Positions 42,167 to 50,958 of a stretch of 64,000 nt of DNA are shown here, in pieces. The position numbers and the translations under genes are program-made. The notes below the pieces were generated by a model. That model did no database searches and was not told where the DNA came from. It saw only the letters and a program-made list of their open reading frames with translations. Numbering within the stretch: position 1 is the stretch's first letter; every line of letters begins with the position of its first letter. This DNA comes from an uncultured bacterium (GTDB lineage Bacteria > Actinomycetota > Coriobacteriia > Coriobacteriales > Coriobacteriaceae): NCBI GenBank assembly GCA_905214105.1, contig CAJMKK010000009.1:1-64000 (forward strand). The letters are read 5' to 3'.

Positions 42167-43315
42167 CTACTCGTCGTCATCATCGAGCATCGCGGAGCCA
42201 TCGATGGCATACAGCTCATCGAACTCCTCGGTTTTGGGCTGATCGGTCAGCTCGACCTCGGACGGAGCATCGTCATCGAATTCAAGGCCGCAGGCGAGAC
42301 GAACCTTATGCTCGATCTCGTCGGCACAATCGGGGTGTTCGCGCAGGAAGGCCTTAGCGGCCTCACGACCATTACCGAGCTTGTCCTCACCGTAAGCAAA
42401 CCAAGAGCCCATCTTTTTGCAGATACCGCACTCGACGGCCATGTCCAGAATCGAGCCCTCCTTAGAGATGCCCGTGCCGTACATGATGTCGAACTCGGCC
42501 GAGCGAAACGGTGCCGCCACCTTGTTCTTAACGACCTTGGCACGCACACGATTACCGATGACCTCGTCCTTGAGCTTGATGCTGTCGATGCGACGAATAT
42601 CGATGCGCACCGACGAGAAAAACTTGAGCGCGCGGCCGCCCGTCGTAGTCTCGGGGTTGCCGAACATGACGCCGATCTTCTCGCGCAGCTGGTTAATGAA
42701 GATGCAGGTCGTTTTAGATTTAGCGAGCGAGCCGGCGAGCTTGCGGAGCGCCTGGCTCATCAGACGGGCTTGAAGGCCGACCGTAGTATCGCCGATCTCG
42801 CCCTCGATCTCGGCACGCGGGGTCAGCGCGGCGACGGAGTCGACGACGATGGCGTCGATAGCGCCAGAGCGCACGAGCATGTCGACGATCTCGAGCGCCT
42901 GCTCGCCCGTATCGGGCTGGGAAATGAGAACCTCATCGATGTCTACGCCGATACGCGCGGCATACGTGGGATCGAGCGCGTGCTCGGCATCAATAAATGC
43001 CACGACGCCGCCCATGGCCTGGGCCTCTGCCAAAATCTCGAGCGAAAGCGTTGTCTTGCCGGAGGACTCGGGACCGTAAATCTCGACGATACGGCCGCGC
43101 GGCACGCCGCCGATGCCCAGAGCGGCATCGAGGGCCAGGGCGCCCGTGGGAATGGCCTCGACCTCGAGCTCGGGACCACCGTCGCCGTACCTCATGATGG
43201 AACCCTGGCCGAATTTCTTCTCGATCTCGGCCTTGGTGGTGGCAATCATCTCATCGCGCTCTTTACCCGTCGTGCGAGCATGAACGGTACGTACGGGACC
43301 TGAATTCTTGGCCAT
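42167..43315 (-). CDS. recA: Recombinase RecA
   Basis: Strand-exchange ATPase and LexA co-protease. The 382-residue protein shows the RecA signature [17 protein letters not shown] (Walker A), [11 protein letters not shown] (Walker B), the L2-adjacent [13 protein letters not shown] and an acidic C-terminus ending DDDDE. The ATG at 43315 follows GAGGAGGGCTATTC; the upstream extension is not coding. It has its own promoter containing an SOS box. Confidence 0.98.
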   Translation of the reverse strand: MAKNSGPVRTVHARTTGKERDEMIATTKAEIEKKFGQGSIMRYGDGGPELEVEAIPTGALALDAALGIGGVPRGRIVEIYGPESSGKTTLSLEILAEAQAMGGVVAFIDAEHALDPTYAARIGVDIDEVLISQPDTGEQALEIVDMLVRSGAIDAIVVDSVAALTPRAEIEGEIGDTTVGLQARLMSQALRKLAGSLAKSKTTCIFINQLREKIGVMFGNPETTTGGRALKFFSSVRIDIRRIDSIKLKDEVIGNRVRAKVVKNKVAAPFRSAEFDIMYGTGISKEGSILDMAVECGICKKMGSWFAYGEDKLGNGREAAKAFLREHPDCADEIEHKVRLACGLEFDDDAPSEVELTDQPKTEEFDELYAIDGSAMLDDDDE

Positions 43316-43345
43316 GAATAGCCCTCCTCTTAACAATCTGCATCG

Positions 43346-43374
43346 ATAATAAACGAACGGCTGTTCGTGGTCAA
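43346..43374 (-). promoter_or_regulatory. recA promoter with SOS box
   Basis: On -, -35 TTGACC (43374-43369) and -10 TATTAT (43351-43346) are spaced exactly 17 bases apart. The perfect LexA box CGAACGGCTGTTCG (43354-43367) fills the spacer, so LexA binding would exclude polymerase. The transcript start would be about 25 bases before the Shine-Dalgarno. Confidence 0.85.
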
Positions 43375-43539
43375 CCGTTCAGATAAATCATATGCAGCCG
43401 ACCTTTCCAAATCCCAACCAAACGCCGACCAAACACTGACCAAAAACTTGACCACAGGCGAACCAAGCAAGGCATGACGTGGAAGAATACGTCAACTAGC
43501 TGCACAAAGAGTAAATTTGCCAGAGGTCCCTATCTCTAC

Positions 43540-43567
43540 AATTTAGGGGCCCGGAGGCCCCTTAAAA
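43540..43567 (-). terminator. Probable terminator after cinA
   Basis: AGGGGCC (43545-43551) and GGCCCCT (43556-43562) pair around CGGA, flanked by TTTA and TAAA. On - the stem is followed by AAATTGT, a weak U tail. It lies 12 bases past the cinA stop and about 165 bases before the recA promoter. Confidence 0.55.
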
Positions 43568-43573
43568 ACACGT

Positions 43574-44104
43574 CTATTCCATAGAATGGAGCATGCAGGC
43601 AATGCGACCCAGTGCCTCCGCGACCGCATGGGCACGAACACACGAACGATCGCCCTCATAGTGACAACGAATGGAGTCCACGACCGGCACTCCCCCATCG
43701 CCCGAGCGATATGCCCAGCCAATATAAAAGGTTCCAGCCGGATCGTCCTCGGTGCCTCCACCGGGGCCGGCATAGCCCGTCGCGCTCACGGCAAGATCGC
43801 TCTGGTACAGCCCAAGCGAGGCGGCAGCCATCTCGCGCGCCGTCTGATACGACACTGCGGTATAGCGGTCAAGCGTCTCTTGCTCAACGCCGAGCACGCG
43901 ATGCTTAATCTCGTCGCAGTACGTCACCGCACCGCCGCGCAGCACCGCCGAGGCACCGGGGATATCGGCGATCGTCGAGGCGATCATACCCGCTGTCAGA
44001 GATTCAGCCGTCGAAACCGTCACACCATGAGCGCTTGCACGCTCGACAATATCGCGTGCGAGCTCTTCATTGTGCGCGGCAATCTGCCCAAATGATTCCC
44101 TCAT
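43574..44104 (-). CDS. Nicotinamide-nucleotide amidohydrolase, CinA C-terminal domain (PncC)
   Basis: A 176-residue protein equal to the CinA C-terminal amidohydrolase domain only, which deamidates NMN. Key family motifs are VSTAESLTAGMIASTIADIP, GGAVTYCDEIKHRVLGV and SATGYAGPGGGTEDDPAG. The N-terminal molybdopterin-like domain of full-length CinA (about 410 residues) is absent, so it is a stand-alone PncC-type protein. It lies 12 bases downstream of pgsA, the usual pgsA-cinA-recA order, with recA here under a separate promoter. Confidence 0.93.
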   Translation of the reverse strand: MRESFGQIAAHNEELARDIVERASAHGVTVSTAESLTAGMIASTIADIPGASAVLRGGAVTYCDEIKHRVLGVEQETLDRYTAVSYQTAREMAAASLGLYQSDLAVSATGYAGPGGGTEDDPAGTFYIGWAYRSGDGGVPVVDSIRCHYEGDRSCVRAHAVAEALGRIACMLHSME

Positions 44105-44116
44105 GCCTACCAGGAC

Positions 44117-44755
44117 CTAGACCGAAAAGACGATCTTGCGGCAATTCCAGAAGTACTGAGCGCCCGAGATAACGGTCAGGACAACGGCCACGGCGTACAG
44201 GAAGCGCGACACCGAGTAGATGCCAAGCGTCAGCACCACCGGGCCAAGGTGCAAGCCGGCCATCGCAAAGACGCACAAATAGCCGCAGATGGAAACCATC
44301 GTAGTCGCTGTCTTGTACTTGCCGAGCTTATCGGCCGCAACGACCACACCGGCCGCACTCGCGACCATGCGCAGGGCGCTCACCAGCAGCTCGCGGAACA
44401 GGATGATGAACACGGACCAGACGGTTACGGCACCAAAGTCCAAGAACAGCAGCAGGGCAGAGAACACGAGGAGCTTATCGGCGATGGGATCCAGGAACTT
44501 GCCGAAATCGGTGATCTCGTTGCGCGAACGAGCCAGGTAGCCATCAACCTTATCGGTGCACGACAGAATCACATAAAGAATAAAGGCAGCGGCGGCGAGC
44601 GGGCCGTCGAAATGGCTCCAATCCATACCGGCAACGCTCGTGTGAGACAGCGCCGACACGATCATGAACACCGGAATAAAGACGATGCGCACACACGTCA
44701 CGATGTTGGCGGGCGTCCAAACACTCGTCAGTTCCTTATTGCTCTCGTTAGCCAC
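44117..44755 (-). CDS. pgsA: CDP-diacylglycerol-glycerol-3-phosphate 3-phosphatidyltransferase (PgsA)
   Basis: Makes phosphatidylglycerol phosphate from CDP-diacylglycerol and glycerol-3-phosphate. The 212-residue integral membrane protein has NIVTCVRIVFIPVFM near the start, the motif DKVDGYLARSRNEITDFG, then KFLDPIADKLL, and several further membrane helices. The pgsA-cinA order is typical. It is a closer match to PgsA than the CDP-alcohol transferase at 23108. It lies 9 bases after rimO. Confidence 0.93.
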   Translation of the reverse strand: MANESNKELTSVWTPANIVTCVRIVFIPVFMIVSALSHTSVAGMDWSHFDGPLAAAAFILYVILSCTDKVDGYLARSRNEITDFGKFLDPIADKLLVFSALLLFLDFGAVTVWSVFIILFRELLVSALRMVASAAGVVVAADKLGKYKTATTMVSICGYLCVFAMAGLHLGPVVLTLGIYSVSRFLYAVAVVLTVISGAQYFWNCRKIVFSV

Positions 44756-44764
44756 GACGCTCTC

Positions 44765-46114
44765 CTACTCCACAACATGACCGATAAGCTCGTAGCAGAA
44801 ACTATCGGTAAACTCGACCGTCAGAATATCGCCCACAGATGCCTCGCTGGCATCCAGATGCACCGCGCCATCGGAATCGGGCGCCTGGAACCAGGCATGT
44901 CCGATCAGCTCGACGCCGTCCTCGGTCTCCTCGATACCGTCGACGATCACCTGCGCGCGCTCGCCCACGTGCGCGGCAGTCGCGGCAAAGCCGAGCGACT
45001 CGGCCAGATCCAAAGCCTCCTGGGCGCGCTCGAGCTTAACCTCTTCGTCGACCTGACCTTCCATCTTGGCGGCCAGGCTACCCTCCTCCTGCGAGTAGGC
45101 AAAAACACTCGTGTAGTCAAAGCCCACGGCGTCCATAAAGTCAATGAGATCGCGGAACTCGTCGTCGGTCTCGGTCGGGAACCCCACCATGGCCGTGGAG
45201 CGGATCACGATACCGGGGATGCGCTCGCGCAGGTCGCGGAACAGGTCCTCGAGCTCCTGGCGCGAACCGGAGCGGCGCATGGCCTTGAGGATACGCGCGT
45301 CGCAGTGCTGCACGGGGATATCGATATAGGGCAGAACCTCGGGCGTGTCGCGAATGGTCTCGATAAGCTCGTCGGTCATGCCCTCGGGCTGCAGGTAGAG
45401 CACACGGACCCAGACGTTATGGGGACGTACCGTCTCAGCAACGGCCTGCAGCAGCTGCGCCAGATTGCGCGGCGCGCCCTCGGCAAGCTCATCGTCGGCA
45501 AAGTCGGAACCCCAGATGCCCGTGTCCTGACCGATCAGAACGATCTCGCGCACACCACCGGCGACCAGGTCGCGTACCTCGGAGATAATGCTCTCGGCAT
45601 TGCGCGAGTGATAACGACCGCGGATATACGGGATCATGCAGAAGCTGCAGAAGCGGTTGCAGCCATCGGAGATCTTGACGTAGGCGACAGCGCCCTCGAC
45701 GGTGCGCTTGACCTGCGGAATATAGGTGGCAATCTCGCGCTCAACACCCAGCACGTCATCGATGACCGCCACGACGCCGTCTTCCTCGTCGGCCTTCACA
45801 AAGGCCGCGACCTCGGGCAGCTCGTCGGGCAGGTCATCCCCGTAGCGTGACGGCACGCAGCCGCACATGACGATCGGGCAGGAACGAACGCCGTCCTGCA
45901 CCTCGTTGGCAAGCTCGAGCGTGGTCTCGATGCTCTCGGACGTTGCAGAGGCAAGGAACGAGCACGTATTGACGATGGCGATATCGGCATCCTGCGGATC
46001 GAATGCCTCCTCGTAGCCTGCGGCGGTCAAGAGAGAACGCATGCGGTCGGTGTCGACCTCGTTCTTAGCGCACCCGAGGGTGATGTAGAGCACGGAGCCC
46101 AAAGGTGTATCCAT
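44765..46114 (-). CDS. rimO: Ribosomal protein S12 methylthiotransferase (RimO)
   Basis: Radical-SAM enzyme that methylthiolates an aspartate of ribosomal protein S12. The 449-residue protein shows TLGCAKNEVDTDRMRSLL, IVNTCSFLASA, the radical-SAM cysteines in CNRFCSFCMIPYIRG and a TRAM-like end. The LGCAKN motif and CSFC rather than CTYC favour RimO over MiaB. It lies between yajQ and pgsA; rimO next to pgsA is a common order in Gram-positives. Confidence 0.94.
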   Translation of the reverse strand: MDTPLGSVLYITLGCAKNEVDTDRMRSLLTAAGYEEAFDPQDADIAIVNTCSFLASATSESIETTLELANEVQDGVRSCPIVMCGCVPSRYGDDLPDELPEVAAFVKADEEDGVVAVIDDVLGVEREIATYIPQVKRTVEGAVAYVKISDGCNRFCSFCMIPYIRGRYHSRNAESIISEVRDLVAGGVREIVLIGQDTGIWGSDFADDELAEGAPRNLAQLLQAVAETVRPHNVWVRVLYLQPEGMTDELIETIRDTPEVLPYIDIPVQHCDARILKAMRRSGSRQELEDLFRDLRERIPGIVIRSTAMVGFPTETDDEFRDLIDFMDAVGFDYTSVFAYSQEEGSLAAKMEGQVDEEVKLERAQEALDLAESLGFAATAAHVGERAQVIVDGIEETEDGVELIGHAWFQAPDSDGAVHLDASEASVGDILTVEFTDSFCYELIGHVVE

Positions 46115-46141
46115 GTTGGAGAGCGGTCCTTTCGAATAATA

Positions 46142-46639
46142 TTAGCGGTAGTTGGTGAACTGCAGCGGCTGACCGTAGTCCTGGTCGCGCAGGAACTGGA
46201 TCACGGTCTGCAACGCGTCCTTCGAAGCAGAGGAAACACGCAGCTTGTCGGCCTCAATCGTCACCTTGACCTTGAGCTTTTGGTCCTTGATGTCCTTATT
46301 GATCTTCTTGGCGGTCGCCTGGTCGATGCCCTCGACGATATGGCCGAGCACGCGCACGGTGCCGCCCGATGCCGCCTGAGGCGCATCCCAAGACACGGCC
46401 TTAAGATCGATGCCGCGCTTGATGAGCTTGGAGGTTAGGACATCGATGATCTGCTTGGAGACAAAGTCGGCCGGGGCATTGATCGTAAAGAGCTTGTCGC
46501 CCTTCGAAAGCTCGATGGCGGCTCCGGAATCCTTCAGGTCATAGCGCTGGGAAATCTCGCGCGTGGTCTGCTGGAAGGCATTATCGACCTCTTGCATGTT
46601 GACCTCGGACACGACGTCGAAGCTGGAATCTTTAGCCAT
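46142..46639 (-). CDS. yajQ: YajQ family nucleotide-binding protein
   Basis: A 165-residue UPF0234/YajQ protein; the family binds nucleotides, and some members bind cyclic di-GMP. The opening SSFDVVSEVNMQEVDNAFQQ and the late VTIEADKLRVSSASKDALQT, then VIQFLRDQDY, are diagnostic. Normal length. It lies between the RodZ-like gene and rimO with short gaps. The ligand in this organism is unknown. Confidence 0.94.
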   Translation of the reverse strand: MAKDSSFDVVSEVNMQEVDNAFQQTTREISQRYDLKDSGAAIELSKGDKLFTINAPADFVSKQIIDVLTSKLIKRGIDLKAVSWDAPQAASGGTVRVLGHIVEGIDQATAKKINKDIKDQKLKVKVTIEADKLRVSSASKDALQTVIQFLRDQDYGQPLQFTNYR

Positions 46640-46653
46640 GATGTTTCCTTTCG

Positions 46654-46682
46654 CGTACGAGCGGCTTAGCAGCTATCGTACG
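46654..46682 (-). other. Hairpin between the RodZ-like gene and yajQ
   Basis: CGTACGA (46654-46660) and TCGTACG (46676-46682) form a perfect 7-bp stem. On - it is followed by CGAAAGGAAAC, the yajQ Shine-Dalgarno, with no T-run. It is more likely a processing or translation element than a terminator. Confidence 0.35.
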
Positions 46683-46683
46683 A

Positions 46684-48177
46684 CTAGTCGGTTGAATCGG
46701 CGGGCGCCTGACCGTCAGGTGCGGTATCGGCGCCATCCGTGGACTGGGTATCGGGGCCGTCGGTGGAATCGGTACCATCGGGGGTGTCGGCACCATCAGA
46801 ACTTTCACCATTCTCGGAATCAGTCGTCTCCTTCTTGGGAACGGTGATCGTCACACGCGCCACGCCCGAGGTCTTGGTATCGTAACGGACCTTTTCACCG
46901 TTCTTGGTAACGGTGACATCGGAAGGCTTGGACGTGGTGATCTCGATCGAGGCCTCGGGCGTGTATTCCTGCTCAAAGGGGCCGGTCGCCTGGGCGCCAT
47001 AGACCGACTTGCCATCAACCTTGACCTCAATCCAAGCAGTCTTGCCCTTGGCAACGGAAATCTTGACCTTTGTGACCTTGCTCTCTTCCTTCTTGGCTGT
47101 CGTCTTGGCGGCTTCCGAATCGGTCAACTCGTTCCTCGTCTCATCGGTATCTTCATCCTCATCGACGGATTCGGTCTTCTTGGAAGACTTCTTAGTCGTT
47201 GTCTTGGTGGCAACGGGCGTCTCGGGCGTCGACTCGGGCGCCGAGGAGCCGCAGCCACGCAGGAGCACCACGATGAGCACGATCAGCAGCAGCGCCACGG
47301 CACCGATACCGGCGTAAACGATACGAGGATCGAGACCGTTGTTCTGGGGAGCACGCCCACCGCCGCGTCCACGATTGGAAACACCGCGACCAGTGCCCTG
47401 GGGCATGCGACCGCGGTTATTGTCGGAACGTCCGCGATAGCTACCCTGGTGCTGCACATTGCGCTGGCCCGAGCGGGGGGAGAGCTCGCCGCGAGCCTGG
47501 TAGTTGCGCTGGCCCGAACGAGGTGCTGAGGAGCGCTGGCTAAAGGCCTGCGACTGAGATCGAAGACGCGGCGTCACCTGCGTGGTATCGGCATCCGCAT
47601 AGCCACCGCGAGAGCGTCCGGTGGGAACACCACGGTAACCGCGATCGGAATAGCCGCCGTCGCCGTAGCCGGCACGAGGGTCACGCGCCACGCCACGGGC
47701 AGCGGGAAGTGCACGGTCCTCGGGCATCGGCGTACTGCGGAACCGGTCACGCTGTGAGCGAATCTCCTCGCCCGAACCCGTCTCGGTAATATAACCGGCC
47801 TGCTGAGGGCGCTGTCCATAGCGGGTCGAACGACCGCCCTGAACCATCAGGAAGCGCCCGTTATCGACCGAGGAACGCGAATTGACGTAGCCGGCGGCGT
47901 CCTGAAAACGACCGCCCTGCTGCGACGTCTCGCGCTCATATGCCATCAGATCGTCAAAGTAGGCATTGACGACCTCGCGCGGATTGAGGCCCAAAAAACG
48001 AGCATAGCTCGAAATCATGCCCTGTGCATAGCCGCGCGGCGGCATCGAGGCAAAGTTACCGGTCTCGAAAAACTCGATGATCTGCGGCCTGATTTTGATG
48101 GTGTTGGCGACCTGCTGAATGGAAAGGCCCATTCGGCGACGCTGCTCGAGCAGCATGTCACCAAAGCGTGCAGCCAT
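46684..48177 (-). CDS. RodZ-like helix-turn-helix membrane protein
   Basis: A 497-residue protein with an N-terminal Xre-type helix-turn-helix (GDMLLEQRRRMGLSIQQVAN, then TIKIRPQIIEFFETG), as in RodZ, which links MreB to the membrane. An unusually long linker rich in R, G, Q, S and Y of about 180 residues follows. A membrane helix comes next (YAGIGAVALLLIVLIVVLLR, about residue 290-309), then a DUF4115-like beta domain and an acidic Ser/Thr/Asp/Gly tail. The start overlaps the ftsK stop in TGATG. The linker and tail are much longer than in usual RodZ. Confidence 0.82.
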   Translation of the reverse strand: MAARFGDMLLEQRRRMGLSIQQVANTIKIRPQIIEFFETGNFASMPPRGYAQGMISSYARFLGLNPREVVNAYFDDLMAYERETSQQGGRFQDAAGYVNSRSSVDNGRFLMVQGGRSTRYGQRPQQAGYITETGSGEEIRSQRDRFRSTPMPEDRALPAARGVARDPRAGYGDGGYSDRGYRGVPTGRSRGGYADADTTQVTPRLRSQSQAFSQRSSAPRSGQRNYQARGELSPRSGQRNVQHQGSYRGRSDNNRGRMPQGTGRGVSNRGRGGGRAPQNNGLDPRIVYAGIGAVALLLIVLIVVLLRGCGSSAPESTPETPVATKTTTKKSSKKTESVDEDEDTDETRNELTDSEAAKTTAKKEESKVTKVKISVAKGKTAWIEVKVDGKSVYGAQATGPFEQEYTPEASIEITTSKPSDVTVTKNGEKVRYDTKTSGVARVTITVPKKETTDSENGESSDGADTPDGTDSTDGPDTQSTDGADTAPDGQAPADSTD

Positions 48178-50957
48178 CAGAATCCTCCAAACTCACGATC
48201 TTCACGTGCCATCTCGGCGTCGACAGATTCCAGTGCAGCAAGCCCTTCCTCGTCCAACAGGACCTCGCGCGGCTTGGAACCGTCGGGCGGGCCGACGACA
48301 CCCTTTTCTTCCAGCATGTCCATAATACGCCCGGCACGCGCATAGCCAACCTTCAGACGACGTTGCAGGCCAGATGTGGAGCCAAGCTGCGATTCCACCA
48401 CAATATGGGCAGCTTCCCAAATGAGCGGATCATCGTCTTGCGGCTCGGCGACTCCGGTGCGAACAATGCCGCCGCCACCCGCCATGGACATGGAAGCGGG
48501 GGCCACGGCAGACAGAATCTCCTCGTGGTAGTCGGGCTCGCTTTGCGACTTGACGAACTCGACAATCTCGTTGATTTCGTCATCCGAGACAAAGCAGCCC
48601 TGGATACGGCGAGGCTTGCCCCAGTCAACCTTGGAGAACAGCATGTCGCCCAAACCGGTGAGCTTTTCGGCACCCATCTGGTCAATGATGACGCGGGAGT
48701 CGATGCCCGTGGCGACGTTAAAGGCGATGCGGTTGGTGATGTTGGCCTTGATGAGGCCCGTCACCACGTTGGAGCTGGGGCGCTGAGTCGCCACGATAAG
48801 GTGGATACCGGCGGCACGGCCCAGCTGGGCGATACGCACAATCGACGCCTCGACGTCCTTGCCGGCAACCATCATCAGGTCCGAGAGCTCGTCGATAATA
48901 ATGACCAGGTAGGGCATCTTTTGCGGCGGGTTGTCGTAATGCTCAAACTCGCCGGTTGCCTGCTTTTCGTTGTAGGTCGAGATCTTGCGCACGTTAAGCC
49001 GCTCGAAGACCTTCAGGCGACGCTCCATCTCGGACACCGCCCATTGCAGAGCGCTCGCGGCCTGCTTGGGCTCGGTCACCACGGGCACATAAAGATGCGG
49101 CAGACCGTTATAGCCTGCGAGCTCGACGCGCTTGGGGTCGACCATGATCAAGCGAACGTCCTCGGGGAGCGCGCGCATGAGCAGGGTCGTAATGATGGAG
49201 TTGATCATGACCGACTTACCGGAACCCGTGGTACCGGCGATCAGCAGGTGGGGCATCTTGGCGAGGTCGGCGACGACCGGCGTGCCCTCTGCATCGCGAC
49301 CGATAGCGAGCTCAAGCGGACCGCCCTTAACATAGGGCAGCACGTCGCCCAAGTTGACGTTCTGACGCTTGCGATTGGGGATCTCGATACCCACGAGCGA
49401 GGTGCCGGGAATCGGCGCAAAGATACGAACGGACTGAGCGGCAAGCGACAGCGCGATGTCGTCCTCAAGGCTCGAAATCTTGCTCACACGCTCGCCCTCG
49501 CCGGGCTGCAGCTTAAAGGTCGTCACCGTGGGACCGGCAATCCAGCCGACGACGCGAGCGCTACGGCCAAACTCAAGCAGCGTGGACTGCAACGACTCGG
49601 CGGTCTGTTCCAGCTCCTTGTCCGAAGACGCGGCAGAAGCGGACTGGGGGTTTGCATGCAGGATTTCGAGCGGCGGAAGCTTAAGGCCGTCCTCTTCTTC
49701 GCCCTTGGCATCAGCGGAAGCACTGCCCGCTCCCCCATCGCTAGAAATAGACGCTTCGACAGCGCCCACGACAGCCGTATCGGCAGCCTTGGGATGCTTG
49801 AGGAAATCAGGAATTTGAGGGGCGGCCGAGACGGGATTCACGGCAAACGGCGGTTCGGACTCGTCGACCTTGTCCGGATCGTCCTCAATCGAAAGCTGGC
49901 CGGTCACCTGACCGCGCTTTGTCTGACGTCGCGGCAGCAAGGTGGTTTTAGCAGTCTCGAGCGGGGACTCGTCGTCCTCGTCATCGCCCTCGGTAAGCTC
50001 AATCTCGCTCTCGGACCAAGACGGGTCGGGCTCAGTCGTATTGAGTTTGGGAGCCGTCTTGCCCTTCTTGGCATGACGGCGAGGCAGCAGCGTGGTCTTA
50101 GCGCGCTCGGCCTCCACGGCATCGGACACGTCGACAAACGGATCCTCGTCCTCGTCGTCATCGTCCAAAACCGAGTCCGAATCGTTGCCCATGACCGTGG
50201 TCATGGCAGCATCGGAGCCCTTCTGACGAAGAATGCTCAGGTGCGGACGGGCAACGCCGGGCACCGACAGGGCTTCGTCGTCACCCCACGGACTCGCGTT
50301 GACGTCGGCACGACGGCGCTCGGCAAAATCGGCCGCACGGTCGCGGGCAGAGCGCAAAACGCCGCCCACCGAAAAGCCGATAATGACAAAGCCCACGACG
50401 GCCAGACCCAAGAGAACCACCATCGCGATAGGCTTACCCAGGGCATTCTGCAGCGCACTCGCAATAAACGCACCGATGTAGCCACCCGAGGCGGACAGGT
50501 TTTGCGGCGTGAACATAAGGTTGCACGAGTCGCTCGTACCCGGCACCATCAGCGAAAGAATGGAGACGACGGCGATAAAGACCACGGCGCCGCCCGCAAC
50601 AGAGCGCACGTTGAGCGGCGAGTCCTCGCCTAAAAAGAGCGTGGCGGCAAACAGCAAAATGACGATCGGCAGCACGTAGGCGCCCAGACCAAAGCCCAGG
50701 TGGTAGAAACCGGCAACCGCAGCCGTAACGGGTGCGGTCGCCGGCGAAATCACGGCAATGAAGGACGCAATCGCCAAAACGGCAATGACAACGCCGGCGA
50801 TATCGCGGTTGGCCGAAGGCTCGACCAGGGGCTCAAAATCGTCGAACTCGGTCTCGTGGCCCTTATTGGCACGAAGATGGGAACCGGCACCCTTAGCAGA
50901 TGCCGGTTGGTTGTTGGCCTTATTGCCTTTGGCGTTTTGTGCAGATCCGCGCGCCAA
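48177..50957 (-). CDS. ftsK: DNA translocase FtsK/SpoIIIE
   Basis: Moves DNA through the division septum. The 926-residue protein has about four membrane helices (about 53-195), a charged linker (about 200-440), the motor domain with Walker A GTTGSGKSVMINSI and Walker B LVIIIDELSDLMMV, and a C-terminal gamma winged helix that reads polarity sequences (LQRRLKVGYARAGRIMDMLE). The start is a TTG at 50957 (MARGSAQ), supported by GGAGG inside the RNase J gene end; it begins 1 base past that stop. The linker holds a duplicated motif AKTTLLPRR (about residues 286-294 and 336-344). Confidence 0.95.
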   Translation of the reverse strand: MARGSAQNAKGNKANNQPASAKGAGSHLRANKGHETEFDDFEPLVEPSANRDIAGVVIAVLAIASFIAVISPATAPVTAAVAGFYHLGFGLGAYVLPIVILLFAATLFLGEDSPLNVRSVAGGAVVFIAVVSILSLMVPGTSDSCNLMFTPQNLSASGGYIGAFIASALQNALGKPIAMVVLLGLAVVGFVIIGFSVGGVLRSARDRAADFAERRRADVNASPWGDDEALSVPGVARPHLSILRQKGSDAAMTTVMGNDSDSVLDDDDEDEDPFVDVSDAVEAERAKTTLLPRRHAKKGKTAPKLNTTEPDPSWSESEIELTEGDDEDDESPLETAKTTLLPRRQTKRGQVTGQLSIEDDPDKVDESEPPFAVNPVSAAPQIPDFLKHPKAADTAVVGAVEASISSDGGAGSASADAKGEEEDGLKLPPLEILHANPQSASAASSDKELEQTAESLQSTLLEFGRSARVVGWIAGPTVTTFKLQPGEGERVSKISSLEDDIALSLAAQSVRIFAPIPGTSLVGIEIPNRKRQNVNLGDVLPYVKGGPLELAIGRDAEGTPVVADLAKMPHLLIAGTTGSGKSVMINSIITTLLMRALPEDVRLIMVDPKRVELAGYNGLPHLYVPVVTEPKQAASALQWAVSEMERRLKVFERLNVRKISTYNEKQATGEFEHYDNPPQKMPYLVIIIDELSDLMMVAGKDVEASIVRIAQLGRAAGIHLIVATQRPSSNVVTGLIKANITNRIAFNVATGIDSRVIIDQMGAEKLTGLGDMLFSKVDWGKPRRIQGCFVSDDEINEIVEFVKSQSEPDYHEEILSAVAPASMSMAGGGGIVRTGVAEPQDDDPLIWEAAHIVVESQLGSTSGLQRRLKVGYARAGRIMDMLEEKGVVGPPDGSKPREVLLDEEGLAALESVDAEMAREDREFGGF

Positions 50958-50958
50958 A

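Noticed and set aside
42308..43303. 331-codon + strand frame opposite recA
   Set aside because: It is antisense to recA, with a composition dominated by A, D, G, L, H and R and no motif.
48168..50633. 821-codon open frame on the + strand opposite ftsK
   Set aside because: It is a shadow of the ftsK reading frame, with no Shine-Dalgarno, no domain, and composition of antisense GC-rich coding DNA.
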